This document shows, in pieces, positions 7,446-13,910 of a stretch of 15,154 nucleotides of DNA. Position numbers and translations under genes: made by a program. The DNA is taken from NCBI GenBank assembly GCA_002308815.1, contig DBVX01000088.1, positions 54,141-69,294 on the forward strand, given 5' to 3'. The stretch comes from Bacteroidales bacterium UBA1253. Its GTDB lineage: Bacteria; Bacteroidota; Bacteroidia; Bacteroidales; Paludibacteraceae. The notes beneath the pieces were generated by a model. It ran no database searches. It was given only the letters and a program-made list of their open reading frames with translations, and was not told the DNA's origin. Within the stretch, counting starts at the first letter, position 1. Each line of letters starts with the position of its first letter.

Positions 7446-8330
7446 TTACGGAAGGAAGATTCCCGGGGAAGTGACACTGCCCGACTGCGCGTTCTGAATG
7501 GTATCCCCTTCTATGAGCAGGACAATGGGCAGACTGCCGGTGATGTCCGACATTTGGTCATTGGGTATGGTCAGAATGTCGATTTCGGGTTTGTACAGGC
7601 GGTAGAACCGCTCACGCGCCTCATCGTTCTCAACGGCTATCCCCACCACCTTGTCCACCACGTGAAGCTGCTCGTACTGCTGCACATTGGCAAACGAGTT
7701 CTGGCAGTGCGGACAAGTGAAGGAGAACAGATAGACCACGTAACTGGAGTCTGCGGAAAACGGATAGATGGCATTCAGTTTCTCCATCGTCTGCTGCCTG
7801 CTATCGGTATGAACGCTTGGCAGATCGGGTAACTCGAATGACCGGCGCATGGCCAGTCCGGTAATAAAGCATGCAGCCGCCACTGTTACCATCGCTGCCA
7901 CACCTTTTGGCAGCACGTACCGCTCTTTTTGCGCCTGTTTGTCTATGATGGCGGGGATGGAAACGGCTATGAACACAGCATTGCGCACAAAAGTCATCCA
8001 TGGCTTGCCGGTGTGCAGCTTGGAAAGAAAGCCGAAACACCCGCAGTCCTCAATGCCTTTGGCTGCCAGTCCGTATGCGAAGATACAACTGACCAGTACC
8101 AGAAAGATGTCGCCTGCCACAGCGGCATGGCGGGGACGGAAGCGGGTCAGCAGAGCCACTCCCAGCAGGCATTCCATGCAGATGATAATCGGTGCACCAA
8201 CGCTGAACCAAGCCGGTCCGTACTGTAGCAGCAATTCGGCGAACGATTCCGCGTCCCATGCTTTGGCGAAAGCCGAAACCAGAAACATCAGCCCTAATAC
8301 CGTGGTGCTTATGCGGGAAAGATACTTCAT
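7446..8330 (-). CDS. MauE-like membrane protein fused to a thioredoxin-like domain
   Basis: This 294-residue protein has five predicted membrane helices at about residues 8-23, 45-62, 71-89, 113-130 and 142-160. The loops RFRPRHAA and KQAQKER are positive and should be cytoplasmic. That places the conserved GIEDCGCFG motif (Cys96, Cys98) and the C-terminal domain in the periplasm. The first part matches the MauE/DoxX redox-associated family. The C-terminal part has a thioredoxin-like active site FTCPHC (Cys206, Cys209) and a cis-Pro candidate in GSLPIV (Pro268). An additional CxxC (Cys51, Cys54) lies in helix 2. It probably passes electrons between the membrane and periplasmic thiols or disulfides. 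The direction, oxidation or reduction, cannot be read. A cysteine-bearing lipoprotein is encoded upstream, and a terminator-like hairpin ends 4 bases before this ATG. Confidence 0.85.
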   Translation of the reverse strand: MKYLSRISTTVLGLMFLVSAFAKAWDAESFAELLLQYGPAWFSVGAPIIICMECLLGVALLTRFRPRHAAVAGDIFLVLVSCIFAYGLAAKGIEDCGCFGFLSKLHTGKPWMTFVRNAVFIAVSIPAIIDKQAQKERYVLPKGVAAMVTVAAACFITGLAMRRSFELPDLPSVHTDSRQQTMEKLNAIYPFSADSSYVVYLFSFTCPHCQNSFANVQQYEQLHVVDKVVGIAVENDEARERFYRLYKPEIDILTIPNDQMSDITGSLPIVLLIEGDTIQNAQSGSVTSPGIFLP

Positions 8331-8334
8331 AGCG

Positions 8335-8372
8335 AAAAAAAACGGGTCGCCCTATAGAAAAATAGGGTAACC
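8335..8372 (-). terminator. Intrinsic terminator or attenuator just before the MauE-thioredoxin start
   Basis: On the minus strand, CCCTAT (8367-8362) pairs with ATAGGG (8355-8350) around a 6-base loop. Three further pairs, GGT with ACC, lie beyond a 2x2 internal loop. CG and then eight T residues (8342-8335) follow, which is the layout of a Rho-independent terminator. It lies after the lipoprotein stop (8418) and only 4 bases upstream of the ATG at 8330. It could end the lipoprotein mRNA, allow partial readthrough, or act as a regulated attenuator. No clear separate promoter for the downstream gene was found between 8343 and 8417. Confidence 0.68.
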
Positions 8373-8417
8373 TGTAGAAGAAATCAGATTACTGTTGTAT
8401 GTAGATTCATTGCTAAT

Positions 8418-8648
8418 TCAGAATAATGATGTGCTTTCCTGAGTACAAGTCCAGGATTGAGAATAGGCTGTCCGGTTGAGTTCATTCTGGAGATCACCAC
8501 ACGAGTCGTACACTTTGCCATCTGCTTCCATCGCGGATGAATAGCCTCTACTTCTATCTGTACAATTGCATACTCTTGTCTTTTTCAGGCACGATGAGAG
8601 GGTACAAGAAATGACGATGATAAATACGAAGAATAAAACGTTTTTCAT
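8418..8648 (-). CDS. Small cysteine-containing lipoprotein, uncharacterised
   Basis: This 76-residue protein was not recognised as a named family. The N terminus MKNVLFFVFIIVISCTLSSC is a lipoprotein signal with a good lipobox (LSSC, lipid attachment at Cys20). The mature part is only about 57 residues, polar, and has four further cysteines: Cys27 and Cys29 in VCNCT, Cys50 in DSCGDL and Cys68 in WTCTQ. They could form two disulfides. Its own promoter (TTTG-N18-TACTTTTG) lies about 45 bases upstream. The next gene on the strand is a MauE-thioredoxin fusion, so oxidation or repair of these cysteines by that enzyme is an attractive but unproven idea. Signal peptide, promoter and intact frame make it a real gene rather than a chance ORF. 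Confidence 0.8.
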   Translation of the reverse strand: MKNVLFFVFIIVISCTLSSCLKKTRVCNCTDRSRGYSSAMEADGKVYDSCGDLQNELNRTAYSQSWTCTQESTSLF

Positions 8649-8671
8649 TTATGTTCAAGTTGATATTTATT

Positions 8672-8689
8672 GATAGTGTGGATAGTGTA
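8672..8689. repeat. Tandem 9-base repeat in the lipoprotein leader
   Basis: GATAGTGTG is directly followed by GATAGTGTA on the plus strand. The two copies lie just downstream of the lipoprotein -7 element (8700-8693 on the minus strand), so they overlap the predicted start of transcription and early leader. They could be a paired operator site or a leader element, or a chance duplication. Confidence 0.5.
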
Positions 8690-8692
8690 GCG

Positions 8693-8722
8693 CAAAAGTA
8701 CATCATATTTTCTGTCAGCAAA
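8693..8722 (-). promoter_or_regulatory. Bacteroidota promoter for the small lipoprotein gene
   Basis: On the minus strand, TTTG (8722-8719) is followed after 18 bases by TACTTTTG (8700-8693), then CGC. This fits the Bacteroidota -33 TTTG / -7 TAnnTTTG pattern within one base of the usual spacing. The predicted leader is about 40 bases. The -33 box lies at the edge of an A5T6 palindromic tract (8718-8732) that may bend the DNA. Confidence 0.7.
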
Positions 8723-8773
8723 AATTTTTTGCAGTATTTTCTTCTTGTTTCGCGCTTATTCATATTTCCGCTA

Positions 8774-8781
8774 TACTTTTG
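8774..8781 (+). promoter_or_regulatory. Bacteroidota -7 promoter element for the DUF1846 gene
   Basis: TACTTTTG matches TAnnTTTG and lies about 46 bases before the chosen ATG at 8827. The 14-base context ATACTTTTGCGGGC (8773-8786) recurs exactly, on the minus strand, in the promoter of the DUF4831 operon. No clear -33 TTTG is present at the expected distance. The element overlaps the extended TTG-initiated reading frame, which supports the downstream ATG as the true start. Confidence 0.65.
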
Positions 8782-8826
8782 CGGGCGGAAAAAGTCATTC
8801 AGAAACAATCAAACCGTCACATATCC

Positions 8827-10287
8827 ATGAAACAAGGTTTTGACAACGACAAGTACCTGCACATGCAGTCAGAGCATATCCGCGAGCGGATAGCGCAGTT
8901 CGGCAACAAACTCTATCTGGAACTCGGAGGCAAACTCTTTGACGACTATCACGCCTCGCGTGTCCTGCCGGGTTTTCAACCGGACAGCAAACTGCGGATG
9001 CTCACTCTCCTACAGGACAGCATTGAGATAGAGATTGTCATCTCCGCCCGCGACATAGAGAAGAACAAGATCCGTCAGGATCTCGGCATCCCATACGATG
9101 AGGATGTGTTGCGTCTGCGCACGGAGTTTCGGAACAGGGGATTTCTTGTGGGCGGAGTCATCATCACCCACTACAACGGACAGGTTTCCGCCGACTTGTA
9201 TAGGCAGCGTCTCGAGCGTCTCGGCATAGCCACCTACGTGCATTACACCATTGAGGGCTATCCTCATAACGTCGCGCTCATTGACTCGGAGGACGGCTTC
9301 GGCAGGAACGACTATGTACCGACCACCCGTCCGTTGGTTATCATCACCGCCCCCGGTCCCGGTTCGGGCAAGATGGCTGTCTGTCTCTCGCAACTCTACA
9401 ACGAACACCGGCGCGGCATCGAGGCGGGATATGCCAAGTACGAGACGTTCCCCATCTGGAATCTCCCGCTCAAGCACCCCGTCAATCTCGCCTACGAAGC
9501 CGCCACCGCCGACATACAGGACGTGAACATGATTGACCCCTTCCACTTGGAGGCATACGGCAAGGCGGCGGTCAATTACAACCGCGATATAGAGATTTTC
9601 CCCGTTCTCAAACGCCTCTTCGAGGGCATCTACGGCAAGAGTCCCTACCAGTCGCCCACCGATATGGGGGTGAATATGGCGGGTTATTGCATCAGTGATG
9701 ACGAGGTGTGTTCGGAGGCCGCCAGACAGGAGATTATCCGCCGCTATTTCACCGCTCTCAACCAGCTGGCGGACGGGCGGGGGTCTGAAACGGAGGTGAA
9801 CAAAATAAAGCAACTCTTCGGTCAGGCGGGTCTGACATTAGACAACCGTCCCGTGGTCAAAGCCGCGCGGGACAGACTGCAGGAGACGGGCGCGACCTGC
9901 GCCGCCATACAACTGCAGGACGGTACAATCATTACGGCTCATTCGGGCGACCTGCTCGGTGCCATGTCGGCACTTCTGCTCAACGCCGTCAAGCATCTTG
10001 CGGGTATGGAGCATTCGGTCAAACTCATAGCCCAGCAACTCATCACGCCTATCCAGAACACCAAACTGACCTATCTTCGAGGGAATAATCCAAGGTTGCA
10101 CACCGACGAGGTACTCATAGCTCTGTCCGTTCTGTCACTCAATGACAGGAACTGCCGCTGCGCGCTCGGGTGTCTGCCGCAACTGGACGGCTGCGAGGCG
10201 CACTGCACCGTGATGGTCAGCGAAGTGGATCGCAAAATCTTCCGCAAACTCGGCATCCACCTGACTTGCGATCCAAACAAGAAATAA
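8827..10287 (+). CDS. DUF1846 family protein, full length
   Basis: This 486-residue protein starts at MKQGFDNDKY. The frame is open 16 codons upstream through a TTG at 8779, but that stretch contains the promoter -7 element. The family's highly conserved N terminus begins near the chosen ATG, with MQSEHIRERIAQFGNKLYLE and then GGKLFDDYHASRVLPGF. Other hallmarks are APGPGSGKMAVCLSQLY (P-loop-like GPGSGK at about 177-182), FPIWNLPLKHPVNLAYEAAT, MIDPFHLEAYG and LGIHLTCDP at the C terminus. The family is conserved but its function was not established as far as I know; a nucleotide- or phosphate-binding role is suggested only by the glycine-rich motif. The C-terminal segment NCRCALGCLPQLDGCEAHC is unusually rich in cysteine. 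The stop codon directly abuts the recN stop on the opposite strand. Confidence 0.93.
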   Translation: MKQGFDNDKYLHMQSEHIRERIAQFGNKLYLELGGKLFDDYHASRVLPGFQPDSKLRMLTLLQDSIEIEIVISARDIEKNKIRQDLGIPYDEDVLRLRTEFRNRGFLVGGVIITHYNGQVSADLYRQRLERLGIATYVHYTIEGYPHNVALIDSEDGFGRNDYVPTTRPLVIITAPGPGSGKMAVCLSQLYNEHRRGIEAGYAKYETFPIWNLPLKHPVNLAYEAATADIQDVNMIDPFHLEAYGKAAVNYNRDIEIFPVLKRLFEGIYGKSPYQSPTDMGVNMAGYCISDDEVCSEAARQEIIRRYFTALNQLADGRGSETEVNKIKQLFGQAGLTLDNRPVVKAARDRLQETGATCAAIQLQDGTIITAHSGDLLGAMSALLLNAVKHLAGMEHSVKLIAQQLITPIQNTKLTYLRGNNPRLHTDEVLIALSVLSLNDRNCRCALGCLPQLDGCEAHCTVMVSEVDRKIFRKLGIHLTCDPNKK

Positions 10288-11877
10288 TCATCCTTCAAGC
10301 AGCTGTCTGGCGTTTTCGAGTGCCGCCGGTGTGGGGAAGCTGCCACTAAGCATGGAGGCGATTTCTCCGATGCGTTCGTCCGCGTCCAGATGGCGGATGA
10401 GAGTCTCTGTCCGGCGGTCGGTGTCCTGCTTATAGACCTTGTACTGCGTGTCGCCCATAGCGGCAATCTGCGGAAGGTGCGTGATGGCGATAATCTGCCG
10501 TGAACGTGACATCTGCCGCATTATCCCGCCCATTTGCGATGCAACCGCGCCGCTGACACCTGTGTCTATCTCATCAAAAATGACAGTAGGGAGTCCTGTG
10601 GTGGATGCTATGAGGGCTTTGATGCAGAGCATCAGACGGCTCATTTCGCCGCCGCTCGCCACCTCGCTCACGCGGCGGAGCGACTGGTTGAGGTTGGCTG
10701 CGAAGAGGAACTGCACGTCATCCCTTCCTTCAGGCGCATAGTCATCTGCAGGGCTGACAGCCACATCCACTTTCGCATGGCGGATGCCGAGCCGCGTGAG
10801 GTTGTCCGTCAGCGCGCTGACGATGGACGGCACGACCGCTTTGCGGCAGCGCGTCAGTTCATCCGCAGATGCTGCGAGCAACTGTTCCTGTGCGGTCAGT
10901 TCTTTCTGAAGGGCGGCGATCTCCTCGTCGTAGGAGTCGATATGCTGGCATTGTTTTACAAGCGTGTCGCGAATGGCAATCAGTTCGTCCGCCGTCCGCA
11001 CGTTGTGTTTGCGTTTGAGTGTGTCGAGTACGCTGATGCGTTCCTCCACTTCCTGCAGTCTGGCGGGATTCGCCTCCGTGCGGTCGGCAATGCGCTGCGT
11101 CTCACCGGCTATGTCGTCCAGTTCGATACGAACGCTCTCCAACCGTTCGTTCAGTTCGGATGATACGGCGTTGAGTTGTATGTTGTGAAGCAGACTGATT
11201 ACGCCGCCTTCTTCAGTAAGCGTTTGGATTGCCGCTTGCAGGCAGGTCTGTATCTCTTCTGCGTGGTTCAGCCTGTACGCCTCCTCTGTCAGTTCGTTCT
11301 CCTCTCCTTCCCTCAGACCTGCATCCGTCAACTGGTCGAGTTGGAAACGCAGGTAATCGGTGTCGGAACGCGCTTTTTCCGCTTCCTCCCGCAGGGTAGA
11401 AAGTTTGTTCTGCAGTTCCCTGTATCGGTCGTAAATGTCGGCGTAGGCGAGCAGAGGCTGACGGTCTCCCGCGAATGCGACAGCATCCACTATGCCCCGT
11501 TGGAAGGAGTCGTTTCCTAACAGCAGGTTCTCGTGCTGCGAATGGATGTCGATAAGACGCAAGGAAAGTTGTTTTAGTTCGGATTGGGACACCACTTCAT
11601 CGTTGACGAAAGATCGTGAACGGCCGTTTCGGTTCAGTTCGCGGCGGACAAGCAGTTCCTCGCCATTGTCGGTGAACGTGGCTTCGATGATGCAGCGTTG
11701 TTCGCCCTCGGTGATGGTTTTGGTGTCGGCTTTGCCGCCCATCACAAGTGACAGCGCGCCCAGTATGATGCTCTTGCCTGCACCCGTCTCGCCTGTCAAA
11801 ACGGAGAACCCTCCGGCAAAACCGATGTCAAGACGGCTGATAAGAGCATAGTTCTGTATGTGCAAACGGGTCAGCAT
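10288..11877 (-). CDS. recN: RecN, DNA double-strand-break repair SMC-like ATPase
   Basis: This 529-residue protein is slightly short for RecN (about 550). The N-terminal ATPase half has Walker A GETGAGKS at residues 29-36 and the RecN-type segment IDIHSQHENLLL (109-120). A coiled-coil and helical middle covers about 140-345. The C-terminal half carries the ABC signature VASGGEMSRLML (406-417), Walker B TVIFDEIDTG (431-440) and the THLPQ switch motif (466-470). All ATPase motifs are intact. RecN acts early in recombinational repair, holding or tethering DNA ends with RecA. It lies 28 bases after the DUF4835 gene, an arrangement typical of Bacteroidota. No LexA-type box was recognised upstream. 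Its stop codon touches that of the convergent DUF1846 gene. Confidence 0.96.
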   Translation of the reverse strand: MLTRLHIQNYALISRLDIGFAGGFSVLTGETGAGKSIILGALSLVMGGKADTKTITEGEQRCIIEATFTDNGEELLVRRELNRNGRSRSFVNDEVVSQSELKQLSLRLIDIHSQHENLLLGNDSFQRGIVDAVAFAGDRQPLLAYADIYDRYRELQNKLSTLREEAEKARSDTDYLRFQLDQLTDAGLREGEENELTEEAYRLNHAEEIQTCLQAAIQTLTEEGGVISLLHNIQLNAVSSELNERLESVRIELDDIAGETQRIADRTEANPARLQEVEERISVLDTLKRKHNVRTADELIAIRDTLVKQCQHIDSYDEEIAALQKELTAQEQLLAASADELTRCRKAVVPSIVSALTDNLTRLGIRHAKVDVAVSPADDYAPEGRDDVQFLFAANLNQSLRRVSEVASGGEMSRLMLCIKALIASTTGLPTVIFDEIDTGVSGAVASQMGGIMRQMSRSRQIIAITHLPQIAAMGDTQYKVYKQDTDRRTETLIRHLDADERIGEIASMLSGSFPTPAALENARQLLEG

Positions 11878-11905
11878 GGGAAAATCCGTCCGGGGTCAGG
11901 TCTTG

Positions 11906-12841
11906 TCATTTCTCCTCTTTCACCTTTTCGTATTGTGTGATGCGTGTGGGATCGACGGACTCCATGAGGGTGAGAAAACGGCTCTTCTCGCTGTCCGTCG
12001 CTTTGGAGAACAGATTGGTCAGTTCATCGTTCTTGGCATCCATAAAGGAACTCACCACAAAAGAACTCGGGCGTGCCTGCTTGGCTTCCTTGAGTACGGA
12101 CAGTCCCTCGCTGATGGTGGCTCTTCCGTTGGTGGCGTTGGCGGACATGATATCCAGTCCAAGTCGGTGGTACTGGTAGAAATAAATGCGGTAGTCCCGG
12201 AAAGCCTCGTCCATCAGGTTGTTAATCAGTGAGTGCCTGTTGTTGGAACTGCCGAATGCCTTCCATCCCGCCAGCTCGCTGTCTGTTACGGATGCCGTCT
12301 GGGCGTTTCCCGCTATCTGTTCGCAGAGTTGGAAGCACGGGGTTCCGCCCAGTTTGGAGTAACTGTCAAGGTCATAGCCGATGATAAGGTAGCAGTAGTA
12401 GGTAACGATGGCAGCCAGATTGCTTGTGAACTGTGTGGGCTGGTAATCCATCCTGTCGTACTCCTGATAGGTGAAGGCGCAATCGTTGTCCTTGATGTTG
12501 AGCAGTGTGGTCGCGTAGGAGGTGCCGTACACGGGACGCCGGCTCTGAACCTGTAGCGATGCGTCCACCAGCCCGTCAGTTGATACCGAATTGATGATGA
12601 ACATCATTGTGCACTCGATTCGCTCCTGCTCGGCAAAGACCATATCCGTCCAGCGGGTGGTGTTTACAAAGTCGCTGACGGTCTGCTGGAGGGTCTTGAA
12701 CATCTCCTTGTTGGAGCCGTCCACCTGATCGGCGTTCACAGAAACCGTACACCTTAACTCCTGCGCGCCCGTTCCTGCCGGAAAAAGGAGCAGCAGGCAC
12801 AGAACCGTGTATAATCCTATCGGTAATCTCATAATGGTCAT
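11906..12841 (-). CDS. DUF4835 family exported protein (PorD-like)
   Basis: This 311-residue protein has a signal peptide MRLPIGLYTVLCLLLLFPAG, cut probably after GTGAQ. Family features include VSVNADQVDGSNKEMFKTL, SRRPVYGTSYATTLLN, FTSNLAAIVTYYCYLIIGYD followed by LDSYSKLGG, GWKAFGSSNNRHSLI and YHRLGLDIM. Translation may start at Met1 (12841), whose ATG overlaps the upstream stop as ATGA, or at Met4 (12832). The overlap favours the first. DUF4835 proteins are encoded beside recN across Bacteroidota, and some annotations link them to type IX secretion under the name PorD. I recall that name from memory only, so no symbol is given. The protein is expected to act in the periplasm or at the outer membrane. 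Confidence 0.9.
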   Translation of the reverse strand: MTIMRLPIGLYTVLCLLLLFPAGTGAQELRCTVSVNADQVDGSNKEMFKTLQQTVSDFVNTTRWTDMVFAEQERIECTMMFIINSVSTDGLVDASLQVQSRRPVYGTSYATTLLNIKDNDCAFTYQEYDRMDYQPTQFTSNLAAIVTYYCYLIIGYDLDSYSKLGGTPCFQLCEQIAGNAQTASVTDSELAGWKAFGSSNNRHSLINNLMDEAFRDYRIYFYQYHRLGLDIMSANATNGRATISEGLSVLKEAKQARPSSFVVSSFMDAKNDELTNLFSKATDSEKSRFLTLMESVDPTRITQYEKVKEEK

Positions 12842-13674
12842 TTCTTTTTTTGCTCTGTCGGTTCTTCTTTTTCCGGCAAATTGTATTCTGTCAGTGCCTT
12901 TCCGTCGAAAAGTATCTCAATGCGGCTTTCAGCGATATGGATCTCCTTCTCTCCTTTTTTTGCTTTCTTGCGTGTGGACGGGAGGCTGACGAGCCGGTTG
13001 TGGCGCACGATATGCACAGGTTCGCCGCTCAGGTCATCAGGATCTACCGGACCGGCGAACTGCGAGAAGCGGAGCATGATGTCGTTCACTGTTTCGCCGG
13101 TACTGTCGTTGAGGGTGTATTCGATGGTTTGTGTGTGCGGGGTGGAGTAGGTGACACCCAGAAAGAGCGCGGTCAGTTCCTCTTCCTGACGGTTGAGTTC
13201 CTTGAGGGTCAGTTCCATAGCTTTCCCGTCGGCGGGCGCGTGTTCGCTTTCGCCGCTCAGGATGGCCATACGCGCATCGCGGATGCGGTAAATCTGCTTG
13301 GCGACAATCTCGGCTTTCTTCGCCGTGCCGGATGCCAGCAGAGCATCCTCACTCAAGGCGGGGAGGAGGACAGACAACTTTCTTTTCCTGCCGTTTTGCT
13401 GCGTTAATCCGTTGTCATCCCGCTTTCTGAACTTATGGCGTTTTTTCTGTACAGCAGTGTCCTTCTCCAGTACTTCCACGGAACGTAGCGAGTAGGTGGT
13501 CTCACTTTCTGTCAGGGCTTGTTTGGTACCGAGGTAGCGTTCGCTGTACTGGTACAGTTCGCCGCGGACAGTCTCCGTCTCATCGTAGCATATTTTGAAT
13601 GTAAGGGTTTGCGCCTGGACGGAGACAATACCGACCGTAATAATCAGCGCGATTGGAACAAATGATGTTTTCAT
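12838..13674 (-). CDS. DUF4831 family exported protein
   Basis: This 278-residue protein starts at MKTSFVPIAL, with a signal peptide through about residue 22 (VSVQAQ). The open frame reaches 34 codons further upstream to 13776, but that stretch covers the promoter and lacks signal-peptide character, so 13674 was preferred. The conserved core is AKKAEIVAKQIYRIRDARMAILSGE, then ELNRQEEELTALFLGVTY, which matches the DUF4831 pattern. The N-terminal third contains a strongly basic stretch (KKRHKFRKRDD, GRKRKL) and the tail is Lys/Glu rich. Function is unknown. It is first in an operon with DUF4835 and recN, and its stop overlaps the DUF4835 start, so an envelope-related role shared with DUF4835 is a reasonable inference. 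Confidence 0.82.
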   Translation of the reverse strand: MKTSFVPIALIITVGIVSVQAQTLTFKICYDETETVRGELYQYSERYLGTKQALTESETTYSLRSVEVLEKDTAVQKKRHKFRKRDDNGLTQQNGRKRKLSVLLPALSEDALLASGTAKKAEIVAKQIYRIRDARMAILSGESEHAPADGKAMELTLKELNRQEEELTALFLGVTYSTPHTQTIEYTLNDSTGETVNDIMLRFSQFAGPVDPDDLSGEPVHIVRHNRLVSLPSTRKKAKKGEKEIHIAESRIEILFDGKALTEYNLPEKEEPTEQKKK

Positions 13675-13720
13675 TTCAATAATGTTGGATAATTTGAACA
13701 GTGCATTCTGCATTTGCCCG

Positions 13721-13750
13721 CAAAAGTATGGCAAAGATTCGATATACAAA
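13721..13750 (-). promoter_or_regulatory. Bacteroidota promoter for the DUF4831-DUF4835-recN operon
   Basis: On the minus strand, TTTG (13750-13747) is followed after 18 bases by TACTTTTG (13728-13721) and GCGGGC. This is a good match to the -33/-7 pattern. The start of transcription should be near 13714, giving a leader of about 40 bases before the ATG at 13674. It supports the shorter DUF4831 start. The -7 region is identical over 14 bases to that of the DUF1846 gene. Confidence 0.75.
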
Positions 13751-13798
13751 AGCCGGTTCGTGAAATGACACGGCAAAAGCTTTAAAATTTATAGTTGG

Positions 13799-13817
13799 CG
13801 GATACATTCTGTATCCG
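13799..13817. repeat. Inverted repeat in the divergent DUF4831/ansA gap
   Basis: CGGATAC (13799-13805) and GTATCCG (13811-13817) form a perfect 7-base inverted repeat around the 5-base spacer ATTCT. It lies between the two divergent promoters, about 37 bases upstream of the ansA -33 box. It could be an operator for a dimeric regulator. On the plus strand it is followed by TTTTG, too short a T tract for a confident terminator. Confidence 0.5.
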
Positions 13818-13853
13818 TTTTGAACTGTTTGTCATCGAAAATGCTATATAGAG

Positions 13854-13884
13854 TTTGCAAGTCGGAAAAAAGGTTGTAATTTTG
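13854..13884 (+). promoter_or_regulatory. Bacteroidota promoter for ansA
   Basis: TTTG (13854-13857) and TAATTTTG (13877-13884) are separated by 19 bases, an exact fit to the Bacteroidota -33/-7 consensus spacing. Transcription should begin near 13891, leaving a leader of about 20 bases before the ATG at 13911. It probably serves ansA and the pepD-like gene together. Confidence 0.78.
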
Positions 13885-13910
13885 CTGCGTTTTTCATCAG
13901 GGAAAGCGGT

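Noticed and set aside
8718..8732. A5T6 palindrome GC-A5-T6-GC, considered as a terminator
   Set aside because: It is self-complementary without a real loop and overlaps the -33 box of the lipoprotein promoter. A bent A-tract is the simpler reading.
8554..8808. An 84-codon minus-strand frame overlapping the small lipoprotein
   Set aside because: It overlaps both divergent promoters and the lipoprotein's signal peptide coding region in another frame, with no protein-like features of its own.
8779..8826. TTG-initiated 16-codon N-terminal extension of the DUF1846 protein
   Set aside because: The TTG is part of the -7 element TACTTTTG, and the family's conserved N terminus begins at the ATG at 8827.
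13675..13776. 34-codon upstream extension of the DUF4831 protein
   Set aside because: It spans the -33/-7 promoter and would bury the clear signal peptide MKTSFVPIALIITVG inside the protein.
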